Shown: piece by piece, positions 48,589 through 55,857 of the stretch
Layout: each line of letters begins with the position of its first letter
Position numbering within the stretch: the first letter of the stretch is position 1
DNA from: Inquilinus sp. Marseille-Q2685
GTDB taxonomy: Bacteria; Pseudomonadota; Alphaproteobacteria; DSM-16000; Inquilinaceae
Direction of reading: 5' to 3'
Assembly (NCBI RefSeq): GCF_916619195.1
Contig: NZ_CAKAKL010000004.1
Coordinates: 257,501-321,500 of the forward strand
DNA length: 64,000 bases
Notes under the pieces: generated by a model
Database searches by the model: none
Told to the model about the DNA's origin: nothing
Seen by the model: the letters and a program-made list of their open reading frames with translations, nothing else
Made by a program: the position numbers and the translations under genes

Positions 48589-49641
48589 ATGACCGATATC
48601 CTGCAGACGACCGACCGCCCGGCCGAGGGCAAGACGATCCTGTCGGTGCGCGACCTGCGCGTGCATTTCTCGATGCCGAAGCGGCATCTCTGGTCCAGCC
48701 ACCGCGACAGCCTGAAGGCGGTCGACGGCATCAGCTTCGACCTCAAGGCCGGCGAGACGCTCGGCATCGTCGGCGAATCCGGCTGCGGCAAGTCGACCCT
48801 CGGCCGCGCCGTGCTGCAGCTGATCCCGCCGACCGCGGGCCAGGTGGTGTGGATGGGCGAGAACATCGCCAATCTCGACAGCCATGCGATGCGCGAGAAG
48901 CGGCAGGATCTGCAGATCATCTTCCAGGACCCGCTGGCCTCGCTGAACCCGCGCATGACGGTGGGCGAGATCATCGGCGAGCCGCTCGACGTGTTCGAGG
49001 GCAAGCTGAGCCGGAAGGAGCGCCGGGCCAAGGTCGAGGAGATCATGGGCCTGGTCGGCCTGCGGCCGGAGATGATTAACCGCTATCCGCACGAATTCTC
49101 CGGCGGCCAGGCGCAGCGCATCGGCATCGCCCGGGCGATGATCCTGAACCCGAAGCTGATCGTGTGTGACGAGCCGGTCTCGGCCCTGGACGTCTCGATC
49201 CAGAGCCAGATCGTCAACCTGCTGATGCGGCTGCAGCGCCAGTTCGGCCTGTCGCTGATCTTCATCAGCCACGACCTGTCGGTGGTACGGCACATCAGCC
49301 ACCGGATCATGGTGCTGTATCTCGGCAAGCTGGCCGAGATCGCCGACCGCGACGACATCTACGACAACCCGCGCCACCCCTACACCCAGGCGCTGATCTC
49401 GGCGGTGCCGCTGCCCGACCCGGATGCGGAGCGCAGCAAGAAGCGGATCGTGCTGACCGGCGACCTGCCGAGCCCGCTGAACCCGCCCTCCGGCTGCTAT
49501 TTCCGCACCCGCTGCCCGAAGGCGCAGGACCTGTGCGCCCAGGTGGCGCCACAGCTGACCGAGGTCGGCAGCCCCGGCCACCAGGCCGCCTGCCACTTCT
49601 GGGACACCCCGACCCCGGCCCGGCGCGAGGAGGCGGCGTAG
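48589..49641 (+). CDS. oppF: Oligopeptide ABC transporter ATP-binding protein OppF
   Basis: The 350-residue ATPase shows Walker A GESGCGKST, signature FSGGQAQRIGIARAM, Walker B LIVCDEPVSALDVS and switch ISHDLSV. The tail SGCYFRTRCPKAQDLCAQVAP carries the family cysteines. It works with OppD as the ATPase pair. It is the last gene of oppABCDF; a small gcgcc/ggcgc hairpin follows the stop. Confidence 0.95.
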   Translation: MTDILQTTDRPAEGKTILSVRDLRVHFSMPKRHLWSSHRDSLKAVDGISFDLKAGETLGIVGESGCGKSTLGRAVLQLIPPTAGQVVWMGENIANLDSHAMREKRQDLQIIFQDPLASLNPRMTVGEIIGEPLDVFEGKLSRKERRAKVEEIMGLVGLRPEMINRYPHEFSGGQAQRIGIARAMILNPKLIVCDEPVSALDVSIQSQIVNLLMRLQRQFGLSLIFISHDLSVVRHISHRIMVLYLGKLAEIADRDDIYDNPRHPYTQALISAVPLPDPDAERSKKRIVLTGDLPSPLNPPSGCYFRTRCPKAQDLCAQVAPQLTEVGSPGHQAACHFWDTPTPARREEAA

Positions 49642-50023
49642 CGCGCCGCAGGCGCCGCGCCTCGATACCCCCACCCATGCCCGTCGCGCCGGGGCCTGGA
49701 AGCGCCCCAGCGCGGAGCGATGCCTGCGCCTTTCGCCCGTCGGCCAAACGGGCTGCCAAACCGCTTGGCCGATCATCGTTCGGCATTGCCATCGGCCGTC
49801 CGGCTTAGCGGACGGACAATTCACCAGAACATACTTTTAATTTTATAGACTTTCGTCCCATCGGATGCCGCCCGATCAGGGCTTTGAGTGAGCCCGCTTA
49901 CACAGAATGGTATGTAGGGATTTATCCCTCGCCCGTGACATCAAAGTCTCTGCTCCACCCGCACGGCCGAAGCCCTTGGATGGGCGGCACGGCAGAGAGC
50001 GCAATTTGTTCGGCGAGGACATA
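49642..50023. other. Intergenic region with the RTX gene promoter region
   Basis: No gene is seen. The first half is GC-rich and holds small hairpins, including ccgtccg/cggacgg at 49796-49815. The centre (about 49820-49855) is strikingly AT-rich (acttttaattttatagac) for this genome and is the likely promoter zone of the RTX gene. The last part is an untranslated leader ending in GGCGAGGACATA before the ATG. Confidence 0.6.
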
Positions 50024-51487
50024 ATGGCAGATATTCCGACACTCGATGACGATGTGATCTACGGCACCGCGGGTCCGGATGCGATCGATGCCCTGGCAGG
50101 CGACGATCACGTCGAAGGGCTCGACGGCGACGACACCTTGGCCGGCAACGACGGCAACGACTTCATTCTCGGCGGCGACGGCAATGACACCGTGAAAGGC
50201 GGCAGCGGCACCGATTATCTGCACGGCGGCAGCGGCGACGACCATCTGTCCGGCGATGGCGAGGCCGACACCCTGATCGGTGCGGAGGGCAACGATCTCA
50301 TCGATGGCGGCGACGGCGGTGACTATCTGGATGGAAGCACCGGCGACGACATCATCTATGGCGGCCTGGGCTCCGACCAGATCTACGGCGGCGACGGGCT
50401 GGACATCCTGGTGGGGAATGCCGGCGGCGACACGCTGGACGGCGGCGCCGGCACCGATCTGCTGAGCGGCTATGAAGGCGACGATCTGGTCCTGGGCGGC
50501 GCCGGTGACGACGTGCTCGCCGGCGGCCTCGACCAGGACGCTCTCCATGGGGGCGACGGCAAGGATTCGATCGACGGCGGGGAGGGCAACGACGAGGCCC
50601 ATGGCGATGCCGGCGACGACGCGATTTCCGGCAGCCTCGGCGACGATCGGCTGTTCGGCGACGCCGGCAAGGACATCATCCTGGGCGGCGACGGCGCCGA
50701 TACGATCGACGGCGGCGCCGACAACGACACCGTCGAAGCCGGGGCCGGCAACGACCAGATCGACGGCGGCACGGGCAACGACCTCCTGCGCGGCGGCACC
50801 GGAAGCGACATCCTGACCGGCGGCGACGGGAACGACACCCTCGTCGGGAACAGCGGCGCCGACATCGCGACGGGCGGCGTCGGCGACGACGTCTATTACA
50901 TCGACAACCGCTGCGACGTGGTGAACGAACAGCCCGGTGAAGGCAGCGACTGGGTCGTGACCTGCTACTCGACCACCTTGGACAGCACGGTCCAGAATAT
51001 CGAGAACATCCAGTTCTACGGGCTGTGGGGGCTGACCGCCATCGGCAATGCCGGGGCCAACCGGCTGGTGGGCAACGACGGCAACAACAAGCTCGCCGGG
51101 CTGGCCGGCAACGACGTCCTTAGCGGCGGCTTGGGGGCGGACATGCTGGACGGCGGAGCCGGCAAGGACACCCTCACCGGCGGTGCGGGAACGGATACGT
51201 TCCGTTTCATGGCCCCGGCCGAGTCCGCCGTCGGTGCCGATCGCGACGTGATCACCGACTTCACCGCCGGGGAGGACAAGATCAACCTTTCCTATATCGA
51301 CGCGATCGCGGGCGTGTCCGGCAACCAGGGCTTCAGCTTCATCGGCGGCGCCGTCTTCAGCGGCCATGCCGGCGAGTTGCGCTTCGCGGGCGGGATCGTC
51401 AGCGGCGACGTCAATGGCGACGGCCATGCCGATTTCGAGATCGGCGTGTCCGTGGCGGCGCTGACGGCCACCGACTTCGTGCTTTGA
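50024..51487 (+). CDS. RTX (calcium-binding repeat) protein
   Basis: The 487-residue acidic protein is made almost entirely of glycine- and aspartate-rich nonapeptides (GGxGxDxLx), beginning near residue 10 (VIYGTAGPDAIDALAGDD). A serralysin-like segment interrupts them (VYYIDNRCDVVNEQPGEGSD, near 285-335). The end is an M10-C-type domain (DVITDFTAGEDKINLSYIDA...DFEIGVSVAALTATDFVL) that usually carries the type I secretion signal. There is no N-terminal signal peptide and no enzymatic domain. Calcium would fold the repeats outside the cell. No type I exporter genes are nearby. Two cysteines are present, rare for the class. Confidence 0.92.
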   Translation: MADIPTLDDDVIYGTAGPDAIDALAGDDHVEGLDGDDTLAGNDGNDFILGGDGNDTVKGGSGTDYLHGGSGDDHLSGDGEADTLIGAEGNDLIDGGDGGDYLDGSTGDDIIYGGLGSDQIYGGDGLDILVGNAGGDTLDGGAGTDLLSGYEGDDLVLGGAGDDVLAGGLDQDALHGGDGKDSIDGGEGNDEAHGDAGDDAISGSLGDDRLFGDAGKDIILGGDGADTIDGGADNDTVEAGAGNDQIDGGTGNDLLRGGTGSDILTGGDGNDTLVGNSGADIATGGVGDDVYYIDNRCDVVNEQPGEGSDWVVTCYSTTLDSTVQNIENIQFYGLWGLTAIGNAGANRLVGNDGNNKLAGLAGNDVLSGGLGADMLDGGAGKDTLTGGAGTDTFRFMAPAESAVGADRDVITDFTAGEDKINLSYIDAIAGVSGNQGFSFIGGAVFSGHAGELRFAGGIVSGDVNGDGHADFEIGVSVAALTATDFVL

Positions 51488-51513
51488 ATTCAGCCCGGGG
51501 AGGAGAACGAAAA

Positions 51514-51538
51514 AAGGGCGCCGGAAACCGGCGCCCTT
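51514..51538. terminator. Bidirectional intrinsic terminator
   Basis: The 11-bp stem aagggcgccgg / ccggcgccctt with loop aaa lies between the convergent RTX and PfpI genes. Six A residues at 51510-51515 give a U tract for the minus-strand transcript. Confidence 0.88.
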
Positions 51539-51563
51539 CGAACCTTGTCCTGGTCCCGAAGGA

Positions 51564-52136
51564 TCAGGCGGCCGCGGCCAGCGAGGCGGCGACGGTCGTG
51601 AAGTGCTCGACGATCGAGGCCTTGAACGCCTCCATGTCGAGGTCGTCGCGGGCGGTGATCAGGTTGCCGTCGACCACCACGGTGTCGTCGACCAGCTTGG
51701 CGCCGGCGGCCTCGAGCGTCTCGCGGACGCTGTCGCTGGCGACCACGGTGCGGCCCTGGATCCGCTCGGACAGCGCCAGCAGCTGCGGCGCGCCGCCCAG
51801 GGCGGCGATCGGCTTGCCGGCATCGGCGAAGCCGCGGAGGATGCGCTTGGTGTGCGGGTTGGCGGCCAGCTTGGCCACGCCGCGCTCACCGCCCGGGATC
51901 AGGACGGCGTCGAAATCCGCGGCCAGCGCGTTCGACAGCGGCACGTCGACGGCGAAGTAGTGGCCCCACGCCTTCTCGTGCCAGCCATTGACCAGCCCCT
52001 GCTCGGTCGAGACGATCTTCAGGGTGGCGCCGGCGGCGAGCAGGGCCCGCTGCGGCTCGGTCATCTGGACTTCCTCGAACCCGTTCGACACGAGGATGGC
52101 GATCGTCTTGCCGGCGAGAGGCTTGTCGTTCTGCAT
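51564..52136 (-). CDS. DJ-1/PfpI family protein without the nucleophilic cysteine
   Basis: The 190-residue protein has the family fold: AILVSNGFEEVQMTEPQRAL with the conserved Glu, DAVLIPGGERGVAKL, and the nucleophile elbow region GKPIAALGGAPQLLALSERI. In catalytic members the elbow reads A-I-C-H-A/G-P, but here both the Cys and the next residue are Gly (G114, G115). It is therefore probably not a classical protease or deglycase and may be a regulator or a redox-independent paralogue. GGGAGA precedes the ATG. It ends at a strong terminator. Confidence 0.9.
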   Translation of the reverse strand: MQNDKPLAGKTIAILVSNGFEEVQMTEPQRALLAAGATLKIVSTEQGLVNGWHEKAWGHYFAVDVPLSNALAADFDAVLIPGGERGVAKLAANPHTKRILRGFADAGKPIAALGGAPQLLALSERIQGRTVVASDSVRETLEAAGAKLVDDTVVVDGNLITARDDLDMEAFKASIVEHFTTVAASLAAAA

Positions 52137-52397
52137 GTATTATTCTCCCTTGCTGAAGCCGGTCCCGGCGGATCCCCTCCGGACCCACATGGCTGCCTTC
52201 CGGACGCGCGACGCGCCGTCCTGCGCTGCGGATCGCTATGTCGCGGGCAGCGGCGAAACCATGCCGGGATGGTGATTGAATTCGACCGTAGAAGTGGCGG
52301 TGGGGACGGCGAAAGTCAATGCCGTAGACCCATCGCATGGGTGCATTGCACAATGCTGGGGCTCGGTCCGCTTGCGGAACGTCCCGGCCGAACGCAA
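52137..52397. other. Upstream region of the PfpI gene with two adjacent palindromes
   Basis: No gene is seen. It holds two back-to-back short palindromes, acccat-cgc-atgggt (52328-52342) and gcattg-ca-caatgc (52343-52356). They lie about 200 bases before the PfpI start and just past the terminator of the short-ORF locus, so they might belong to the PfpI promoter. Confidence 0.4.
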
Positions 52398-52423
52398 AAC
52401 CGCCGCCCGAGAGGGCGGCGGTT
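52398..52423 (-). terminator. Terminator of the short-ORF transcript
   Basis: The 11-bp stem aaccgccgccc / gggcggcggtt has a GAGA/TCTC tetraloop. On the minus strand it ends in GGTTTTGC. It lies 73 bases past the stop of the 31-codon ORF. Confidence 0.8.
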
Positions 52424-52496
52424 CGAGTTCAACGTTCGGTGAGGCGCCGGTCTTGAGTGCCGGCGCTCGCGGATCACCGCGACGAAACGGTCGGTG

Positions 52497-52592
52497 TCAG
52501 GCCGGCAGACCGGAGGTTGCCGACGTCGCCCGATCCGACGCACGTCCCATCAGGGCCGCCGCGGAGATCATGGTCACCGGAGCGCTAGACAT
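52497..52592 (-). CDS. Small ORF (31 aa) with a near-maximal Shine-Dalgarno
   Basis: The ORF reads MSSAPVTMISAAALMGRASD plus eleven more residues, ending GLPA. Its ribosome site GAAAGGAGGTGATCC (52594-52608 on the other strand) is complementary to about 15 bases of the usual 16S rRNA 3' end, with GGAGG seven bases from the ATG. The peptide is Ala/Ser/Thr rich and weakly amphipathic, with no membrane helix and no run of one amino acid as in attenuation leaders. I know no family. The ribosome site is far better than those of most neighbours. Confidence 0.5.
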   Translation of the reverse strand: MSSAPVTMISAAALMGRASDRATSATSGLPA

Positions 52593-52650
52593 CGGATCAC
52601 CTCCTTTCGTTTGTTGCACCTGCGATAAAGGTCGGGCGAATGGGCCGCTC

Positions 52651-52656
52651 TGTCAA
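52651..52656 (-). promoter_or_regulatory. Candidate -35 box for the short-ORF transcript
   Basis: TTGACA on the minus strand matches the sigma-70 -35 consensus exactly, 11 bases past the DUF1345 stop. The best -10-like sequences downstream (ACCTTT or TTTATC) are poor or badly spaced, so the call is tentative. Confidence 0.3.
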
Positions 52657-52666
52657 GGGCGGCTCG

Positions 52667-53350
52667 TCAATGGGCCAGGCCAGCCGCGATATTGACCGCC
52701 AGCGCCAGGATCACGGTGTTGAAGACGAAGGACAGCACGCCGTGGCCGAGGGTCAGCCGGCGCATATAGGAATCCGTCACCTGGACGTCCGAGACCTGGG
52801 CCGTCATGCCGACGATGAAGGCGTAGTAGAGGAAGTCCCACACCCCCGGCTCCTCGTCGCCGGGGAACTCCAGCCCGCGCGCGTCCCGGCGCCTGCCGCG
52901 CTCGACGCCCGCCCTGCCGTAGTAGAGATGGGCGTAGCGGAAGGCGAAGACGGTGTGCAGCGTGGCCCAGCCCAGCGCCACGCCGGCGATCGCCAGGACC
53001 AGATGCAGCGCCGCCGGCGCCTCCGCCTGGTTCATCAGGCTGAAGATCGAGGCGATGCCGAGGCCGGCCGCGATCAGCGTGATCAGCACGATCAACGGCA
53101 GGCCCTCGTCGTCGATGTCGGCGCGGCGCCGGATGGTGTCGGGCGTCGCCCGTGCGGCCAGGACGGCGGTCCAGGCGAGATACAGGCCGAAGAAGGCGTC
53201 GCCGGCGACGACGACGGCGATCGGCCCGCCGGCGCTGCCGCCCAGGGCGAACCACAGCGCCACGCCCAGCAGCACGCCGGCATAGAAGCGGGTGTGGTGC
53301 CGCAGATGGTTGCGGATCGAACCGAGCAGGGCAGCCTCCCTTCGCAGCAT
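52667..53350 (-). CDS. DUF1345 domain-containing membrane protein
   Basis: The 227-residue protein has about six membrane helices. The C-terminal block is diagnostic of DUF1345: [20 protein letters not shown], then [20 protein letters not shown] and [16 protein letters not shown]. The N-terminal half shows [17 protein letters not shown] and [15 protein letters not shown]. Function is unknown. GGAAG precedes the ATG at 53350. It is followed by the short-ORF locus. Confidence 0.9.
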   Translation of the reverse strand: MLRREAALLGSIRNHLRHHTRFYAGVLLGVALWFALGGSAGGPIAVVVAGDAFFGLYLAWTAVLAARATPDTIRRRADIDDEGLPLIVLITLIAAGLGIASIFSLMNQAEAPAALHLVLAIAGVALGWATLHTVFAFRYAHLYYGRAGVERGRRRDARGLEFPGDEEPGVWDFLYYAFIVGMTAQVSDVQVTDSYMRRLTLGHGVLSFVFNTVILALAVNIAAGLAH

Positions 53351-53406
53351 CGCTTCCGCGAGGAAGACATTCCCCTGCCCGGCTGTCCAGAACCGTTTCG
53401 GCGCGT

Positions 53407-54564
53407 TCAGCCGAACCGTTTCGCCAGCCGCGCCAATGCCTCGTCCAGCACCGAATCCTGCTTGGCGAAGCAGAAGCGGGCGACGGTCGAGAGCGGGGAC
53501 TCGGCGTAGAAGGCCGAGACCGGGATGGCGGCGACGCCGACCTCCTCGATCAGGTGCCGGCAGAAGGCCTGGTCGTCGCCGTTGAAGCCGGTCGAACCGA
53601 TGTCCAGATTGACGAAATAGGTGCCGTCGCAGGGCAGCGCCACCAGCCCGAGCCGCGCGAGCCCGGCGGCGAAGCGGTCGCGCTTGCCCTGCAGTTCGGC
53701 GACGAAGCCCCCATAGTAGTCGTCGCCCTTGGCCAGGCCGTAGGCCACGGCGGCCTGCAGGTTCGGCGGCGTGGTGAAGGTCAGGAACTGGTGCGCCTTG
53801 CCCAGCAGAGCCGCCAGCGCCGGCGCCGCGGTGACGTAGCCGACCTTCCAGCCGGTCAGGGAGAAGGTCTTGCCGGCCGAGCCGATCTTCAGGCAGCGCT
53901 TGCGCATGCCGGGCCGGGCGATCAGCGGCTGATGCCGCCGCCCGTCGAACACCAGGTGCTCATAGACCTCGTCGCAGATGACATAGGCGTCGGAGCCCTC
54001 GACGAACTCGGCGAGGAGGTCGAGCTCGGCCGCGCCGAACACCTTGGCCGCCGGGTTCAGCGGGTTGTTGAACAGCACCGCCTTGGTCCTGGGCGAGAAG
54101 GCGCAGGCCAGGGCCGCCCGGTCGAAGGACCAGTCGGGCGGAGTCAGATGCACGAATTTCGGCACGCCCCCGGCCCGGCGGACCAGCGGCAGATAGGCAT
54201 CGTAGAGCGGCTCGAACAGCACCACTTCGTCGCCCGGCTCGATCAGCGCGAACAAGGCCCCCGCCAGTGCCTCGGTGGCGCCGGAGGTGACCACGACCTC
54301 GCTGTCGGGGTCGACCTCGAGCCCGTAGAAGCGCTTCTCATGCGCCGCCACGGCCTGGCGCAGCTCCGGCAGGCCCAGCATCGGCGGGTACTGGTTCCAG
54401 CCGTCGGTCACGGCGGATGCCGCGACCCGCAGCACGTCCTCCGGCCCCTTCCCGTCCGGGAAGCCCTGGCCGAGATTGACGGCGCCGTGCTGCCGCGCCA
54501 GCCGGGACATGACCTCGAACACGGTGGTGCCGAGGCCGGAGAAGATGGCGTTTCCGGGCTTCAT
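53407..54564 (-). CDS. Class I/II pyridoxal-phosphate aminotransferase
   Basis: The 385-residue enzyme has [19 protein letters not shown] near the N-terminus, the cofactor-binding TSGATEAL (93-100), [11 protein letters not shown] (166-176) with the conserved Asn, [10 protein letters not shown], and the Schiff-base lysine K232 in [15 protein letters not shown]. The sequence resembles the methionine/kynurenine aminotransferase (YbdL-like) branch, but the substrate is not certain. It may be cotranscribed with the acidic protein gene upstream, which ends 25 bases before its start. Confidence 0.92.
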   Translation of the reverse strand: MKPGNAIFSGLGTTVFEVMSRLARQHGAVNLGQGFPDGKGPEDVLRVAASAVTDGWNQYPPMLGLPELRQAVAAHEKRFYGLEVDPDSEVVVTSGATEALAGALFALIEPGDEVVLFEPLYDAYLPLVRRAGGVPKFVHLTPPDWSFDRAALACAFSPRTKAVLFNNPLNPAAKVFGAAELDLLAEFVEGSDAYVICDEVYEHLVFDGRRHQPLIARPGMRKRCLKIGSAGKTFSLTGWKVGYVTAAPALAALLGKAHQFLTFTTPPNLQAAVAYGLAKGDDYYGGFVAELQGKRDRFAAGLARLGLVALPCDGTYFVNLDIGSTGFNGDDQAFCRHLIEEVGVAAIPVSAFYAESPLSTVARFCFAKQDSVLDEALARLAKRFG

Positions 54565-54588
54565 CTTGGGTGCGCAGATCCGCTCGCG

Positions 54589-55215
54589 TCAGTGCCGGGT
54601 GGCCGGGGAGTCGTCGAACTCCTCGTCCTCCGGCCCTTCCTCGACCACGTCCAGCATCTCCTCGAACCGGTCGAGCAGGTCGGAATAGTCGCGGTTGGCC
54701 CGCAGGAACTTGCGGAACGCCTTGTCGTTGCGGATGTCCTCATCGAACCAGGCATCGGCGGCGCGCTGATGCTCCGGATGGGCGGAGAGGTGGTAGAAGG
54801 CGGCCTGCTCGACCGTCGTGACCTCGCGCTCGTCCAGCATCTCCAGCACCGCGCCGACATAGGTCGGCAGGCCGGTGAGGAAGGCGATCTCGTTGGCCGC
54901 GGCGGCCAGTTCCTCCTCGTCCAGCGGCTCGTCCGGCGTCTCGCCGGCGGCGGCCTGGGCGGCCTGGGCCGCCTCCTCCATCTTGCGGATCTCGTCGCGC
55001 AGCGCGGCAAAGTCGCTGTCGTCGCCGATCAGCGCCTCGTTCGGCGTGCCGCCGATCGCCGCCTCGATCGCCAGCAGCGTGTCGAGCAGCTTGCGCTTGC
55101 GCACCACCCAATTGGCCCCGCTGCGGACGTCCTCGGCGATCGACCGCAGCCGCTCCTGCTCCTCCGGCGCCATGTCGGCGAGCAGCGATGTCTCGGGCTT
55201 GGCTATCGCGGTCAC
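54589..55215 (-). CDS. Hypothetical acidic helical protein
   Basis: I do not recognise this protein. From the GTG at 55215 (an AGGACGAG site precedes it) it has 208 residues, starting with the equivalent of MTAIAKPETSLLADMAPEEQ. An internal ATG (residue 15) is an alternative. The chain is strongly acidic and predicted helical, with a coiled-coil-like middle (ALRDEIRKMEEAAQAAQAAA) and a C-terminal part rich in Asp/Glu (RFEEMLDVVEEGPEDEEFDD). There is no signal peptide or membrane helix. It is divergent from def. Confidence 0.75.
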   Translation of the reverse strand: MTAIAKPETSLLADMAPEEQERLRSIAEDVRSGANWVVRKRKLLDTLLAIEAAIGGTPNEALIGDDSDFAALRDEIRKMEEAAQAAQAAAGETPDEPLDEEELAAAANEIAFLTGLPTYVGAVLEMLDEREVTTVEQAAFYHLSAHPEHQRAADAWFDEDIRNDKAFRKFLRANRDYSDLLDRFEEMLDVVEEGPEDEEFDDSPATRH

Positions 55216-55332
55216 GGCTCTCGTCCTGTCTGTCGTCCTGCGCCCCGGCGGCGCGGGGCGCACCCTATCACAACAGCTCTGCGGATGGCGAAGCTTGACC
55301 CTCGCCGGGCCCACGCCTATCTGGACCGCACG

Positions 55333-55848
55333 ATGGCCAAGCTCCCGATCCTGATCGTCCCCGATCCCCGTCTCAAGACCAAGGCGAAGCCGGTCGCCGC
55401 GGTGGACGACCGCGTCCGCAAGCTGACCGACGACATGCTGGAGACGATGTATGCAGCGCCGGGCATCGGCCTCGCCGCGCCCCAGATCGGCATCCTGGAG
55501 CGGATCATCGTCATCGACGTGGCCGGCAAGGGCGAGCCGCCGGCGCCGCTGCGCCTGATCAATCCGGAGATCACCTGGGCGTCGGAGGAGCTGCAGACCG
55601 CCGAGGAAGGCTGCCTGTCGCTGCCCGAGCAATGGGCCGAGGTGGTGCGCCCGGCCGAGGTGAAGGTCCGCTACCTGGACGAGACCGGGGCGCAGCAGGA
55701 GATGCACGCGACCGGCCTCCTGGCCACCTGCGTGCAGCACGAGATCGACCATCTCAACGGCGTGCTGTTCGTCGACCACATCTCGGCGCTGCGCCGGAAC
55801 ATGATCCTGCGCAAGGTCCAGAAGTGGAAGAAGGAGCACGCGTCGTAA
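55333..55848 (+). CDS. def: Peptide deformylase
   Basis: The 171-residue metalloenzyme removes the N-formyl group from new proteins. All three motifs are present: GIGLAAPQIG (44-53), EGCLSLP (92-98) and QHEIDHLNG (from 135), which supply the metal-binding Cys and two His and the catalytic Glu. The start MAKLPILIVPDPRLK is typical; an in-frame ATG at 55286 would add 16 residues. The gene stands alone here, without fmt. Confidence 0.95.
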   Translation: MAKLPILIVPDPRLKTKAKPVAAVDDRVRKLTDDMLETMYAAPGIGLAAPQIGILERIIVIDVAGKGEPPAPLRLINPEITWASEELQTAEEGCLSLPEQWAEVVRPAEVKVRYLDETGAQQEMHATGLLATCVQHEIDHLNGVLFVDHISALRRNMILRKVQKWKKEHAS

Positions 55849-55857
55849 CGGCGCGGC

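Larger units (their letters stand above)
52398..52610 (-). ncRNA. Candidate structured small RNA / short-ORF mRNA
   Basis: On the minus strand the region carries, in order, an exceptional ribosome site, a 31-codon ORF (52497-52592) and two directly adjoining hairpins: tcgcgg/ccgcga at 52467-52482 and gcgccgg/ccggcgc at 52444-52466. The terminator at 52398-52423 ends it. Three stems in 85 bases with a clean terminator look like a discrete small transcript. I recognise no known RNA family. Confidence 0.35.

Noticed and set aside
50024-51487. RTX repeats as a DNA-level repeat array
   Set aside because: The periodicity is in protein sequence (GGxGxDxLx); nucleotide units are diverged, so no separate DNA repeat feature is needed.
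52316-52543. 75-codon minus-strand ORF in the short-ORF locus
   Set aside because: It spans the terminator, has no ribosome site and an Arg-rich shadow-like composition; the 31-codon ORF in another frame is better supported.
52594-52608. Plus-strand match to the 16S rRNA 3' end (ggatcacctcctttc)
   Set aside because: The flanking sequence is not 16S; the match is simply the complement of a very strong Shine-Dalgarno on the minus strand.
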